From Pseudomonas sp. Root562 (GTDB taxonomy: Bacteria > Pseudomonadota > Gammaproteobacteria > Pseudomonadales > Pseudomonadaceae): a DNA stretch of 64,000 nt. Position numbers and translations under genes: made by a program. Below the pieces are notes generated by a model. It saw only the letters and a program-made list of their open reading frames with translations. It did not search any database and was not told the origin of the DNA. Shown here in pieces: positions 43,697 through 53,190 of the stretch (position 1 is the first letter of the stretch; the number at the start of each line of letters is the position of its first letter). Location of the stretch: the NCBI RefSeq assembly GCF_001427125.1, contig NZ_LMGK01000025.1, forward strand, positions 314,682 to 378,681, in the 5' to 3' direction.

Positions 43697-44995
43697 ATGC
43701 GCATCAAACTTCCCGGTGTCCCTGCCGTCGGTGCTTATTTCGCACTGGTGTGCATCTTTGCGACCGCATGGTTCCTCAACCCTGCCAGTACTCATTCTTC
43801 TTTTGCCCTGATGAAACCGGCGATGGCGGTGGCCAATCAGGTCGCCAAACCCATCTACACCAGCCGTTTTGCCTCGTCCGGGCTGGTCGACTTCGTGCAT
43901 TCCTCGGCCGTCACCGCTTTGCCTGACGGCAGCCTGATGACCGCCTGGTTCGCCGGCTCGCGCGAAGGCGCAGCCGATGTAGAGGTGCGTTCCGCCCGTT
44001 TCGACGCGAAAACCGGTGAGTGGGGTGCAGAGCAAGTCTTGGCCACACGCCATTCAACCCAACAAGGCACCCAACGCTATATTCGTAAACTGGGCAATCC
44101 GGTGATCGCCCTGGCGCCGGATAATCGTCTGTGGCTGTTCTATGTCTCCGTATCCATGGGCGGTTGGGCCGGCAGCGCGGTCAACGTGATGGTGTCTGAC
44201 GACTTTGGCAGACAGTGGTCCGCTCCGCGCCAACTGATCACGTCGCCCTTCTTGAACATCAGCACGCTGGTCCGCTCGGCGCCGGTATTTCATGCCGACG
44301 GCTCGATCGGTTTGCCGGTCTATCACGAGTTCCTGGGCAAGTTTGCCGAATACCTCTACCTGAGCGCAGACGGCGATGTAATCGACAAATACCGCATCAG
44401 CCACGGCAAGAATTCATTGCAGCCGACGGTGGTCCCGCTCGATGGACAGCGCGGTATCGCCTTGTTGCGATATGCCGGCAACACCCATCACCGTGTACTC
44501 GCCACCCGCACTGAAGATGCCGGACAAACCTGGAGTGAGCCTTATCCGCTCGACCCATCGAACCCCAACTCTTCGCTGGCGGCCGTGGCGACACCCGAGC
44601 ACGGCTTGCTGGTAGCACTCAATGACCTGCAGGAGGGTCGTTTCAAGCTGAGTCTGTATGGTACCGATGCCAAGATGGACGACTGGCGCTCGTTGCGCGA
44701 CCTGGACAAATCACCTGACCCAGCGGGGGCTCCGTTTTCGCCGCAGGCCTACAAGGAAATCATCGGCAAGGAATTTCGCGGTTCCAGCGGCGCTCTGCGC
44801 CAACCGTTGGAGGCCAAGTTCCTGAGCAATCTCGACACCCGTGTCTGTTCCCCCCTGGGATGCGAGTTTGAATACGAATACCCCTATTTCATCCGCAGTC
44901 CCGACGGTATGTATCACTTGGTCTACTCCTGGAACAACACCTTCATCAAGCACGTTACTTTCAACGATGCGTGGCTGTCCGAGCGTCTCAAATGA
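43697..44995 (+). CDS. Membrane-anchored sialidase-like (BNR) protein
   Basis: This 432-residue protein has an uncleaved-looking N-terminal membrane segment (AYFALVCIFATAWFLN) and a six-bladed propeller with Asp-boxes (SDDFGRQWSAP, TEDAGQTWSEP). The family is labelled exo-alpha-sialidase, but catalytic competence for sialic acid cannot be confirmed. It is the first gene of a coupled three-gene unit: its stop overlaps the next start (ATGA). Given the LTA-synthase-like partner, a role in making or trimming a surface glycan or glycolipid is plausible. Confidence 0.82.
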   Translation: MRIKLPGVPAVGAYFALVCIFATAWFLNPASTHSSFALMKPAMAVANQVAKPIYTSRFASSGLVDFVHSSAVTALPDGSLMTAWFAGSREGAADVEVRSARFDAKTGEWGAEQVLATRHSTQQGTQRYIRKLGNPVIALAPDNRLWLFYVSVSMGGWAGSAVNVMVSDDFGRQWSAPRQLITSPFLNISTLVRSAPVFHADGSIGLPVYHEFLGKFAEYLYLSADGDVIDKYRISHGKNSLQPTVVPLDGQRGIALLRYAGNTHHRVLATRTEDAGQTWSEPYPLDPSNPNSSLAAVATPEHGLLVALNDLQEGRFKLSLYGTDAKMDDWRSLRDLDKSPDPAGAPFSPQAYKEIIGKEFRGSSGALRQPLEAKFLSNLDTRVCSPLGCEFEYEYPYFIRSPDGMYHLVYSWNNTFIKHVTFNDAWLSERLK

Positions 44996-45609
44996 TCAAT
45001 CTCTGGCAAGCCCACGTCAGTTTCGCGATGATCATTTTTCTGTTGTTGCCATCGTTCGGTTTAAACCGCCATGGGCGGATCGCCCTGCTGGTGGCCTTGT
45101 TGGCCGCCAGTTTCATCCCGCTGGACGGGCTGTCACTGGCCGTGTACTTGCGCAGCCACATCGATGACCTGGCGATCACCACATTGGTATTCATGGCATG
45201 GGGCTGCTTGCGCCGGCTCGACATACTGCCGCCTACGCAGCAGAACAAGACCGGCGTATTGATCCTGTTCGCGGTGTTGGGGCTGGTGCTGTATCCGGCG
45301 ACACTGGGGCTCAGTGATCTGGACCCTTACCGTTTCGGCTACAGCCCGCGACCGATGCTGGTTTTCTTCGCGCTGCTCACACTGGGCCTGTATTACCTGC
45401 GCAACCCTCTGGCCGTGGCGATGCTGGCCAGCGCAACCCTGGCCTTCATCGCCGGGATAAAACCTTCGCAAAACTACTGGGACTACCTGGTTGATCCGCT
45501 GCTGGGTCTGTACTGCTGCGCTGCACTTGTGCTGCTTTTCACGCGCGGACTGTATGGCCGCCTGAACAAGTGGCGAGTTCCGGCACGCAACGTATCCCGG
45601 TCTCATTAA
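44992..45609 (+). CDS. Small multi-spanning membrane protein
   Basis: This 205-residue protein consists almost entirely of about six hydrophobic helices, with no known domain. ATG 44992 overlaps the sialidase-like stop. It lies between two envelope genes, 32 bp before the LTA-synthase-like gene, and may hold the two in a complex. Confidence 0.82.
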   Translation: MINLWQAHVSFAMIIFLLLPSFGLNRHGRIALLVALLAASFIPLDGLSLAVYLRSHIDDLAITTLVFMAWGCLRRLDILPPTQQNKTGVLILFAVLGLVLYPATLGLSDLDPYRFGYSPRPMLVFFALLTLGLYYLRNPLAVAMLASATLAFIAGIKPSQNYWDYLVDPLLGLYCCAALVLLFTRGLYGRLNKWRVPARNVSRSH

Positions 45610-45641
45610 GCTTCGACGACATTATTAACAGGGGAACATGG

Positions 45642-47678
45642 ATGGGTTGGCTGCAATCGAGACGTCTGCACTACTGGCTGGGCGCCACAGCGATACTGTT
45701 TGCGCTGTTTGCCCTGCTACGGGTGATGTTCTTTTCCGGCTTCTCCGGGTTCGACGCCAAAGCGCTGTCCGGCGACGATGCCGTCCTTGAAACCTTGGGC
45801 ATCGGCTTTCGCTTCGATCTGCGCCTGGCCATCCTGGTGATGCTGCCGCTGGCCCTGCTGGCCTGGATTCCGCGCTGGAACCTCATCGGCAGTCGCCTGC
45901 TGCGCTGGGTCGCACGCCTGTACATTGTGCTGGCGCTGGGTGCCCTGCTGCTGGTCTACATCATCGATTTCGGGCACTACGCGTACCTTGGCATGCGAAT
46001 CAATGCCACCGTTCTGCGCTTTATCGAAGACGCACAAATCTCCCGTGACATGGTCTGGCAAACCTATCCGGTGGTGTGGATTACCCTGGGCTGGCTCGTC
46101 ACGCTGGCACTGGTGACACTGGCCCTGGTTCGTCTGGAACGCGTGACGCTGGACCGCGACCGCAAATCGATCCACCCGCTCTCTGCCACATGGGGCGGTG
46201 CGGTGATGGTGGTGTTGGTATTGCTGGGCATTCTGGGCCGTGTCGAGAACATGAACCTGGAAAACCCCGTCCCGCTGCGCTGGAGCGATGCCTTTTTCTC
46301 GGGCAACAACCAGATCGCCGCCCTGGGGCTGAATCCGGTGATTTTCCTCTATGACACGGTCAAGGTTGGACAGTCCCGCTATGACGAAGCGCAGGTGCGT
46401 GAACACTATTCGGTCATGGCCAACTACCTGGGGGTCGATCAGCCTGACCCGCAATCGCTGAATTTCGTCCGCCACCAGGCGCCTCAGCCCTACAAGGTAG
46501 CGGGGTCACGACCGCCAAACGTGATGTTCGTCATGCTTGAGTCCCTGGGCACCAGCGCGGTCGGTGCCTATGGCAACCCGATCAATCCGACCCCCAACAT
46601 CGATCGCCTGGCCACCCAGAGCTGGTTCTTCAAACACTTCTACGTGCCGGTGACCGGCACCGCCAAAACCGTTTGGGCCAGCATTACCGGGGTGCCTGAC
46701 GTCACGCGTCAGGAAACCGCGACACGCAACCCGTTGATCACCAGGCAGCACTCAGTGATCAACGCCTTCACCGACTACGAGAAGATCTACACCATCGGCG
46801 GCAACTCCGGCTGGGCCAATATGAATGCCTTGATTCGCCAGAGCATCGACGGTGTTCGCCTGTTTGAGGAGCGTGACTGGAAATCGCCGGTGGTGGACGT
46901 CTGGGGCATTTCCGATCTGGACCTGTTCAAGGAAACCGACCGGATCCTGCAAGCGCTGCCCAAGGACAAACCGTTTTTCGCTTATGTACAGACGGCCGGT
47001 AACCATCGTCCTTTCACCATTCCCAAAAGCAATGATGGATTCGAGGTCAAGCACCCTACCCTCGAAGAAGTCCAGGCCGCTGGCTCGCGCAGTGTCGAGC
47101 AATACAACGCCGTGCGCCTGCTGGACTTCAACATCGGACGCCTGATGGAAATCGCCAAAGCCGGCGGTTACTACGACAACACCATTTTCGTGCTGTTTGG
47201 CGACCACAACACCCGTATCGCGCAGATCCCTTACCTGGCCCCCGCTTATGAGCAGTTGGGTCTGGAAAGCAACGCCGTGCCCATGATCATCCACGCCCCG
47301 GGTCTGCTCGGCTCGCGCAAGGTCGAGGAAGCGGTGGGCCTGGTGGACTTGCTGCCGACCGTGGCAGGCATGGCCGGTCTTGAGTTCCGCAACGGCGGCA
47401 TGGGGCGTGACATCCAGCAGCCGGCGCCCGAAGGTGAGCGTGTGGTACCACTGGTATTGCGTGAGGGAACGTTCCCGTTGATTGCTGGCGTAACTCAACA
47501 TTACATGGTGCAAATGGAACACGACGGCAGCTCGCCAACACTCCACGACCTGGCCTCGATGACCCCCACGGACAACGTCGCCGAACAGAATCCGGAAGAA
47601 TTCAAACGCCTGGTGCAGCTGACCCGCGGCATGCATGAAACCTCGCGCTTGATGCTCTTTCAAAACGTGCGGGAGTAA
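45642..47678 (+). CDS. LTA-synthase-like sulfatase-fold membrane enzyme
   Basis: This 678-residue protein has five N-terminal membrane helices (to about residue 190) and a periplasmic alkaline-phosphatase/sulfatase-fold domain. The domain has a VMLESLGTSAVGAYG metal site, NPTPNIDRLA, a Thr in TGTAKTVWA as likely nucleophile, and FGDHNTRI as distal metal site. Related enzymes transfer phosphoglycerol or phosphoethanolamine to glycolipids and periplasmic glucans. ATG 45642 has GGGG 7 nt upstream. The acceptor is unknown; the sialidase-like protein may act on the same polymer. Confidence 0.88.
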   Translation: MGWLQSRRLHYWLGATAILFALFALLRVMFFSGFSGFDAKALSGDDAVLETLGIGFRFDLRLAILVMLPLALLAWIPRWNLIGSRLLRWVARLYIVLALGALLLVYIIDFGHYAYLGMRINATVLRFIEDAQISRDMVWQTYPVVWITLGWLVTLALVTLALVRLERVTLDRDRKSIHPLSATWGGAVMVVLVLLGILGRVENMNLENPVPLRWSDAFFSGNNQIAALGLNPVIFLYDTVKVGQSRYDEAQVREHYSVMANYLGVDQPDPQSLNFVRHQAPQPYKVAGSRPPNVMFVMLESLGTSAVGAYGNPINPTPNIDRLATQSWFFKHFYVPVTGTAKTVWASITGVPDVTRQETATRNPLITRQHSVINAFTDYEKIYTIGGNSGWANMNALIRQSIDGVRLFEERDWKSPVVDVWGISDLDLFKETDRILQALPKDKPFFAYVQTAGNHRPFTIPKSNDGFEVKHPTLEEVQAAGSRSVEQYNAVRLLDFNIGRLMEIAKAGGYYDNTIFVLFGDHNTRIAQIPYLAPAYEQLGLESNAVPMIIHAPGLLGSRKVEEAVGLVDLLPTVAGMAGLEFRNGGMGRDIQQPAPEGERVVPLVLREGTFPLIAGVTQHYMVQMEHDGSSPTLHDLASMTPTDNVAEQNPEEFKRLVQLTRGMHETSRLMLFQNVRE

Positions 47679-47689
47679 CCCTCCAAACC

Positions 47690-47719
47690 CTGTGGGAGGG
47701 GGCAAGCCCGCTCCCACAG
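47690..47719. repeat. REP-type palindrome after the LTA-synthase-like gene
   Basis: Arms CTGTGGGAG and CTCCCACAG enclose 12 bases. It is placed 11 bp past the stop and is probably also a transcription end. Confidence 0.7.
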
Positions 47720-47800
47720 TGGCTTTATGCCACGCACAAAAAACCGCTGCAAACGCTTACAATCCCGCCTTTTGACCGTAAACAGAAAGGCAGCAAGGCT

Positions 47801-48973
47801 ATGGCGCTCGACCCACCCACGATGTTGACCCTCTCGATTGCCCTGGCAGCGGCCGCCGCGCTGTACCTGGCTGTCGAGTGGCGGAGCATCCGGGAGCCCT
47901 CGCTGCTGTTCTGGAGCGCAGGCTTCGCGACAATCACTGTGGGCTCGACCCTCGCCTTGCTGCGTGGCATAGGGCTGTTGCTGGTCGGCATCTGGTTCGC
48001 CAACGGACTGTTGGTGGTAGCTCACTGGTTTTTCCTGCTGGGTGTGGCGCGCTTTACCCAGGCGCGCCTGTCCCGTGCCTGGTATTTGATGTTCGTCGTC
48101 TGGCTGGCGCTGCTGTTGTTGCCGGATGAGCCGTCGTGGTCAAAGATCATGTTGCTGGCCAATTCACTGCTGGTCGCCCAGCTCTCGCTCCGGGCCAGTT
48201 TCCTGTTGCGCCCCCACGGCAAGTCATTGAGTGTGGGGGCAGGTCAGCTGCGGTATGTGCTGCTGGGTCATGGCCTGTTCTATCTCATCAAATCAATGAC
48301 GGCGGTGGTACCGGGCACGCTGATAGATCTCGCGGCTTTTCGTGGCGAGATCATTCAGATCTCCCTGGTCGAGGGCGTGATGGCAATCATGCTGATCGCG
48401 CTGTCGATGACCGGAACCGAGCGATACCGGCGTGAGAAGCACATCTCCAGTCTGGCCGAACGCGACCCGCTGACCGCTTTGTACAATCGCCGCGCCCTGG
48501 AGGTGCGGGCTCCGCGCCTGTTACGCGACGTTTCCAGCGCTCGACCAGGCGCCCTGCTGCTGATCGATATCGACAACTTCAAACCGGTCAACGACCTGTT
48601 TGGCCACACCGCTGGCGACAAACTGCTGGTTGCACTGAGCGAGATGATCCGTTCGGTAGTGCCCGAAGACGCCCTTGCAGCACGGCTGGGCGGTGACGAG
48701 TTCCTCATCCTGTTCAACAACGCCTCCAACGAACGAATCGTGGCGATGGGCAATGCGTTGCGTGAGCAGTTCCACAGCGCGGCGGTGCAGTCATTCAGCA
48801 CGCCGCAAGCCGTGACCCTGAGCATCGGCGCCAGTCTGTTCGACCAGCCGCCGAGCAGTCTGGCGGCATTGATCGAGCAAGGCGACGCCGCACTTTACGA
48901 ATCCAAGCGTGGTGGACGCGACAGTATCCGTCTGGTGGATCGGACGCTGGCAAGTCCTGGAGTTGTGCGTTGA
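47801..48973 (+). CDS. Membrane diguanylate cyclase (GGDEF)
   Basis: This 390-residue protein has six or so N-terminal membrane helices as a sensor, then a GGDEF domain with DPLTALYNRRAL, DIDNFKPVNDLFGH and an intact LGGDEF active site. The inhibitory I-site position reads VPED instead of RxxD, so product inhibition is probably absent. It makes c-di-GMP. It is monocistronic after a REP palindrome. Confidence 0.92.
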   Translation: MALDPPTMLTLSIALAAAAALYLAVEWRSIREPSLLFWSAGFATITVGSTLALLRGIGLLLVGIWFANGLLVVAHWFFLLGVARFTQARLSRAWYLMFVVWLALLLLPDEPSWSKIMLLANSLLVAQLSLRASFLLRPHGKSLSVGAGQLRYVLLGHGLFYLIKSMTAVVPGTLIDLAAFRGEIIQISLVEGVMAIMLIALSMTGTERYRREKHISSLAERDPLTALYNRRALEVRAPRLLRDVSSARPGALLLIDIDNFKPVNDLFGHTAGDKLLVALSEMIRSVVPEDALAARLGGDEFLILFNNASNERIVAMGNALREQFHSAAVQSFSTPQAVTLSIGASLFDQPPSSLAALIEQGDAALYESKRGGRDSIRLVDRTLASPGVVR

Positions 48974-49165
48974 TGAGTGTTTGCACTGGCCTGGGTGGCC
49001 ATCCCGCAAAATCTGCACGGCTGAGAACTTGCGAAAAGCGACAGTAGGCTAAGCTTAGGATCAGCTTATTGCCCACGATGCTCGCGGCGGCAGTTGTTGG
49101 AATTTCTGGAGAGCGTCTGCAACAGCTATCTCAGACAGTTTCAGACAATGCGCAGGATTGCCGTG

Positions 49166-50539
49166 ATGACCGAGCCATTCCTCAGTTTTGACGAACTCAA
49201 GCGTGCTGCCCTTTCCGGCGAGATCGATACCGTGCTGGTGTGCATGGTCGACATGCAGGGACGGCTGGTGGGCAAGCGATTCCAGGTCGAATTCTTCATC
49301 GACAGTGGCCATGAAGAAACCCACTGCTGCAACTACCTGCTGGCCGACGACATCGACATGGAGCCGGTGCCAGGTTACGCCGCTGCCAGTTGGAGCAAAG
49401 GCTACGGCGACTTTGTCCTCAAACCCGACATGCGTACCTTGCGCAAAGTGCCGTGGCTGGAATGCACGGCGCTGGTGCTGTGCGATGTGCTCGACCATCA
49501 CCACCGGCAAGACTTGCCCCACAGCCCAAGGGCGATTCTGAAAAAACAGATCGAGCGCCTGCGTGAGCGCGGCTATGTCGGCATGTTCGCTTCCGAGCTT
49601 GAGTTCTACCTGTTCGATGAAAGTTACGAGGCCATCCACAAGCGCAACTACCACAAGCCAAAAACCGCCGGGCATTACATCGAGGATTACAACATCCTGC
49701 AGACCACCCGTGAAGAGCCGGTGCTTCGGGCGATTCGCAAGCATCTGCAAGCCTCGGGCATTCCCGTGGAAAACTCCAAGGGTGAATGGGGGCCTGGCCA
49801 GGAAGAGATCAACATCCGCTACGCCGACGCCATGACCATGGCCGACAATCACGTCATCATCAAACACGCCTGCAAAGAGATCGCCCAGTTGCAGGGCAAG
49901 GCGATAACGTTCATGGCCAAATGGCGTTATGACGCCGCTGGCTCCAGCAGCCACATCCATAATTCGCTGTGGGACAAGAACGGCAAAAAACCGCTGTTCT
50001 ACGACCCCAAGGCCGAGTTCGGCATGTCCAAGCTGATGCGTTCATGGGTGGCCGGGCAGCTCAAGTACGCCAATGACATCACCTGTTTTCTCGCGCCGTA
50101 CATCAACTCCTACAAGCGCTTTCAGGCCGGCACCTTCGCCCCGACCCGCGCGGTATGGAGCCGCGACAACCGCACCGCCGGTTTCCGCCTATGCGCCGAA
50201 AGCAGCAAATCGATCCGCATCGAATGCCGCATCGGCGGCGCCGACCTCAACCCATATCTGGCCTTCGCCGCACTGATCGCCGCGGGGCTGGCCGGAATCG
50301 ACGAAAAACTCACCCTCGATCCTCCTTTCGAGGGCGATGCCTACGTCGATGAACAGCTGCCTGAGGTTTCCAAAACCCTGCGTGAAGCCAGTGCCGCACT
50401 GAAGGGCTCGAGCATGTTGCGCGAAGCGTTCGGTGATGAGGTGGTCGAGCATTACGTGCACACCGCCGAATGGGAACAGAAAGAGTACGACCGGCGGATC
50501 ACCGACTGGGAACTGCAGCGCGGTTTCGAGCGCTATTGA
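49166..50539 (+). CDS. Glutamine-synthetase-like gamma-glutamyl-amine ligase
   Basis: This 457-residue GS-fold enzyme has the N-terminal beta-grasp (DTVLVCMVDMQGRLVGKRF) and catalytic-domain motifs ASELEFYLF, WGPGQEEINIRYADA, SSSHIHNSL and RIECRIGGADLNPYLA. It lacks the adenylylation loop of GlnA and resembles PuuA/IpuC-type enzymes that glutamylate amines. I chose ATG 49166 (AGGA 9 nt upstream; MTEPFLSFDEL). Neighbours are ALDH, Fe-ADH and a permease, so the amine likely carries a hydroxyl group or becomes an aldehyde. Confidence 0.88.
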   Translation: MTEPFLSFDELKRAALSGEIDTVLVCMVDMQGRLVGKRFQVEFFIDSGHEETHCCNYLLADDIDMEPVPGYAAASWSKGYGDFVLKPDMRTLRKVPWLECTALVLCDVLDHHHRQDLPHSPRAILKKQIERLRERGYVGMFASELEFYLFDESYEAIHKRNYHKPKTAGHYIEDYNILQTTREEPVLRAIRKHLQASGIPVENSKGEWGPGQEEINIRYADAMTMADNHVIIKHACKEIAQLQGKAITFMAKWRYDAAGSSSHIHNSLWDKNGKKPLFYDPKAEFGMSKLMRSWVAGQLKYANDITCFLAPYINSYKRFQAGTFAPTRAVWSRDNRTAGFRLCAESSKSIRIECRIGGADLNPYLAFAALIAAGLAGIDEKLTLDPPFEGDAYVDEQLPEVSKTLREASAALKGSSMLREAFGDEVVEHYVHTAEWEQKEYDRRITDWELQRGFERY

Positions 50540-50546
50540 GATCGAC

Positions 50547-51938
50547 ATGACTTCGACTATTGAACTCGTTTCACCGGTCGATGGCCGGGTTTACGCTGAA
50601 CGCCAAGCTGTCGATGCGGAACAGCTCGAGCAGGCACTGGCGGCAGCCGCAATCGCCCAGGCGAAGTGGAAACGTCGGCCACTGAACGAACGTGCGGCTT
50701 TTTGCAGTGCTGCGGTGGACGCAATGCTGGCCATGAAAGACCAGATCGTCCCGGAACTGGCCTGGCAAATGGGCCGACCGGTACGCTTCGGCGCGGGAGA
50801 ACTGCGCGGTTTCGAAGAACGTGCGCGGCATATGATCGCCATTGCGCCGCAGGCCCTGGCAGCGGTCGAACCTGCGCCGATCAGCGGTTTTCGCCGCCGT
50901 ATCAACCGGGAGCCTCTGGGCACGGTGCTGGTGGTCGCACCGTGGAATTATCCGTACCTGACCGCGGTGAATACGGTCATCCCGGCGCTGATGGCGGGCA
51001 ACGCCGTCATCCTCAAACATGCCTCGCAAACCCTGCTGGTCGGTGAACGGTTCGCCGAGGCTTTCCGCCGCGCCAATCTGCCAGAAGGCGTGTTCCAGAA
51101 CCTCTTGCTCGATCATGCCCAGACCGCCGCAATCATTGCTTCTGCACGTGTGCAACAGGTGAATTTCACCGGCTCGGTGGACGCAGGCAAGGCCATGGAA
51201 AGCGCCGCCAGCGGAAGGTTTCTCGGCATGGGCCTGGAACTCGGCGGCAAAGACCCCGCCTACGTCCGGGCAGACGCCAATCTTGAGCATGCCGTGGAAA
51301 ACCTGGTGGACGGCAGCTTTTTCAACTCCGGACAGAGTTGCTGCGCGGTGGAGCGCATCTACGTCGATCAATCAATTTACTCAGCGTTTGTCGAGCGCTT
51401 CGTGCAGTTGACCCGCCAATACGTACTGGGCAATCCGCTGGACGAGGCCACCACCCTCGGTCCACTGGTGACACCCGGCGCGGCGTTTTTTGTCCGTGGC
51501 CAGATCGCCGAGGCCGTGGCCCAGGGTGCAAAGGCGTTGATCGATCCGCAGGCCTTTACCGCCGATGTGCCGGGCAGCGCCTACCTCGCGCCGCAGGTGT
51601 TGGTCGATGTCACCCATCAGATGTCGGTCATGCGTGATGAAAGTTTCGGTCCGGTGGTCGGCATCATGCCGGTGGCCAGCGATGACGAAGCGATTGCCTG
51701 GATGAATGACAGTGAGTTCGGCCTCAGCGCGTCGATCTGGACCCGCGATCTCGCCGCGGCCGAACACCTGGGCGATGCCATCGACACGGGCACTGTGTTC
51801 ATGAATCGCTGCGATTACCTGGACCCCGCCCTGGCCTGGACCGGGGTGAAGAACAGTGGGCGCGGCGTGACCCTGTCGCGCTTGGGCTATGAACACCTGA
51901 CCCGCGCCAAATCCTTCCATTTGCGCCACGAGATCTGA
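50547..51938 (+). CDS. Aldehyde dehydrogenase in the gamma-glutamyl-amine operon
   Basis: This 463-residue ALDH has VAPWNYPYLTAVNTV, the general base in LELGGKDPAYV and the nucleophile Cys in NSGQSCCAVERIYVD. It is related to succinate-semialdehyde and gamma-glutamyl-aminobutyraldehyde type enzymes. It starts 7 bp after the ligase stop and ends 3 bp before the alcohol dehydrogenase. Predicted to oxidise a gamma-glutamylated aldehyde to the acid. Confidence 0.9.
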   Translation: MTSTIELVSPVDGRVYAERQAVDAEQLEQALAAAAIAQAKWKRRPLNERAAFCSAAVDAMLAMKDQIVPELAWQMGRPVRFGAGELRGFEERARHMIAIAPQALAAVEPAPISGFRRRINREPLGTVLVVAPWNYPYLTAVNTVIPALMAGNAVILKHASQTLLVGERFAEAFRRANLPEGVFQNLLLDHAQTAAIIASARVQQVNFTGSVDAGKAMESAASGRFLGMGLELGGKDPAYVRADANLEHAVENLVDGSFFNSGQSCCAVERIYVDQSIYSAFVERFVQLTRQYVLGNPLDEATTLGPLVTPGAAFFVRGQIAEAVAQGAKALIDPQAFTADVPGSAYLAPQVLVDVTHQMSVMRDESFGPVVGIMPVASDDEAIAWMNDSEFGLSASIWTRDLAAAEHLGDAIDTGTVFMNRCDYLDPALAWTGVKNSGRGVTLSRLGYEHLTRAKSFHLRHEI

Positions 51939-51941
51939 GCC

Positions 51942-53102
51942 ATGAGCCTGACTGGAAACTGGAACTACCCCACCAGCATTCGCTTCGGTGTCGGCCGCAT
52001 CAGCGAGCTGGCCGAAGTCTGTCGCAGCCAGGGCATCGAGCGACCGCTGCTGGTCACCGACAGTGGCCTGGGGCGGGCGCCGATCACTACTGCCGCGCTG
52101 GATGCCTTACGCGACGCCGGGCTGGGCGCTGCGCTTTTTTGCGACCTCAAGCCCAACCCGGTCGAAGCGAATCTGGCCGGCGGGCTCGATGCCTGGCGCG
52201 CGGGCAACCATGACGGTGTAGTCGCCTTTGGCGGCGGCAGCGGCCTGGACATGGGCAAGCTGATTGCGTTCATGAGCGGTCAAACGCGCCCAGTCTGGGA
52301 TTTCGAGGACATCGGCGACTACTGGACCCGCGCCGATGAAAGCCGGATTGCCCCGGTCATCGCGGTGCCGACCACCGCTGGCACGGGCTCCGAAGTGGGT
52401 CGTGCGGCGGTGATCATCGACGATCGCAGCCACACCAAGCGCATCATCTTTCACCCGAAAATGATGCCACGCGTGGTCATCAGTGACCCGGCCCTGACCG
52501 TCGGCATGCCGGCCAAAGTCACTGCCGGCACCGGCATGGATGCATTGGCGCACTGCCTCGAGTCGTACTGCGCGCCCGGTTTTCACCCGATGGCCGATGG
52601 CATTGCAGTGGAAGGCATGCGCCTGGTGGCGAACGCTCTGGTGCGCGCCGTGCACATGCCTTCCGATCTGGATGCACGGGGGCAGATGCTGGCCGCGGCA
52701 GCGATGGGCGCCACGGCGTTCCAGAAAGGGCTTGGCGGGATGCACGCCCTCGCCCATCCAATCGGCGCTCTTTACGATACTCACCACGGCATGACCAATG
52801 CGACGCTGATGCCGTATGTGTTGAAGTTCAATCGCCCGGCCATCGAGGAGCGCATCTCGCGCCTGGCGGCTTACCTGCACCTGCCCTCCCCGGGGTTCGA
52901 CAGCTTCATGGCCTTCGTCCTCAAACTGCGCAAGGACATTGCCGTCCCGCACACGCTGTTTGAGCTGGGCGTGGACGACAAGCAGGCCGGGCTTATTGCA
53001 GACATGGCCGTTGTCGACCCTTCGGCGGGCGGTAATCCGTTGCCGCTGACACGGGACGGCGCGTCACAGATTTTCGCAGCGGCATATCACGGCCGTCTGT
53101 AG
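51942..53102 (+). CDS. Iron-containing (group III) alcohol dehydrogenase
   Basis: This 386-residue protein has the nucleotide loop FGGGSGLDMGKLIA, VPTTAGTGSEV, and metal ligands in GMDALAHCLE (Asp, His), GGMHALAHPIGA (His) and THHGMTNA (His). It oxidises or reduces an alcohol with NAD. Its TAG stop lies inside the perfect hairpin at 53097-53126. Placement between ALDH and permease suggests that the substrate is an amino alcohol or its gamma-glutamyl derivative. Confidence 0.92.
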   Translation: MSLTGNWNYPTSIRFGVGRISELAEVCRSQGIERPLLVTDSGLGRAPITTAALDALRDAGLGAALFCDLKPNPVEANLAGGLDAWRAGNHDGVVAFGGGSGLDMGKLIAFMSGQTRPVWDFEDIGDYWTRADESRIAPVIAVPTTAGTGSEVGRAAVIIDDRSHTKRIIFHPKMMPRVVISDPALTVGMPAKVTAGTGMDALAHCLESYCAPGFHPMADGIAVEGMRLVANALVRAVHMPSDLDARGQMLAAAAMGATAFQKGLGGMHALAHPIGALYDTHHGMTNATLMPYVLKFNRPAIEERISRLAAYLHLPSPGFDSFMAFVLKLRKDIAVPHTLFELGVDDKQAGLIADMAVVDPSAGGNPLPLTRDGASQIFAAAYHGRL

Positions 53103-53126
53103 GAGCGAGCCTGCTCGCTCCTACAG
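53097..53126. repeat. Perfect REP hairpin overlapping the Fe-ADH stop codon
   Basis: Perfect 14-bp arms CTGTAGGAGCGAGC and complement with a 2-nt centre are followed by AAAA. The stop codon of the ADH gene is part of the left arm. Within the operon it may limit read-through into the permease gene. Confidence 0.85.
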
Positions 53127-53190
53127 AAAACCAGGTCGAGCCTACGGCGGCTCAGTTCGGCCTGTCTCAAAACCTGAAGGGGCACACGAC

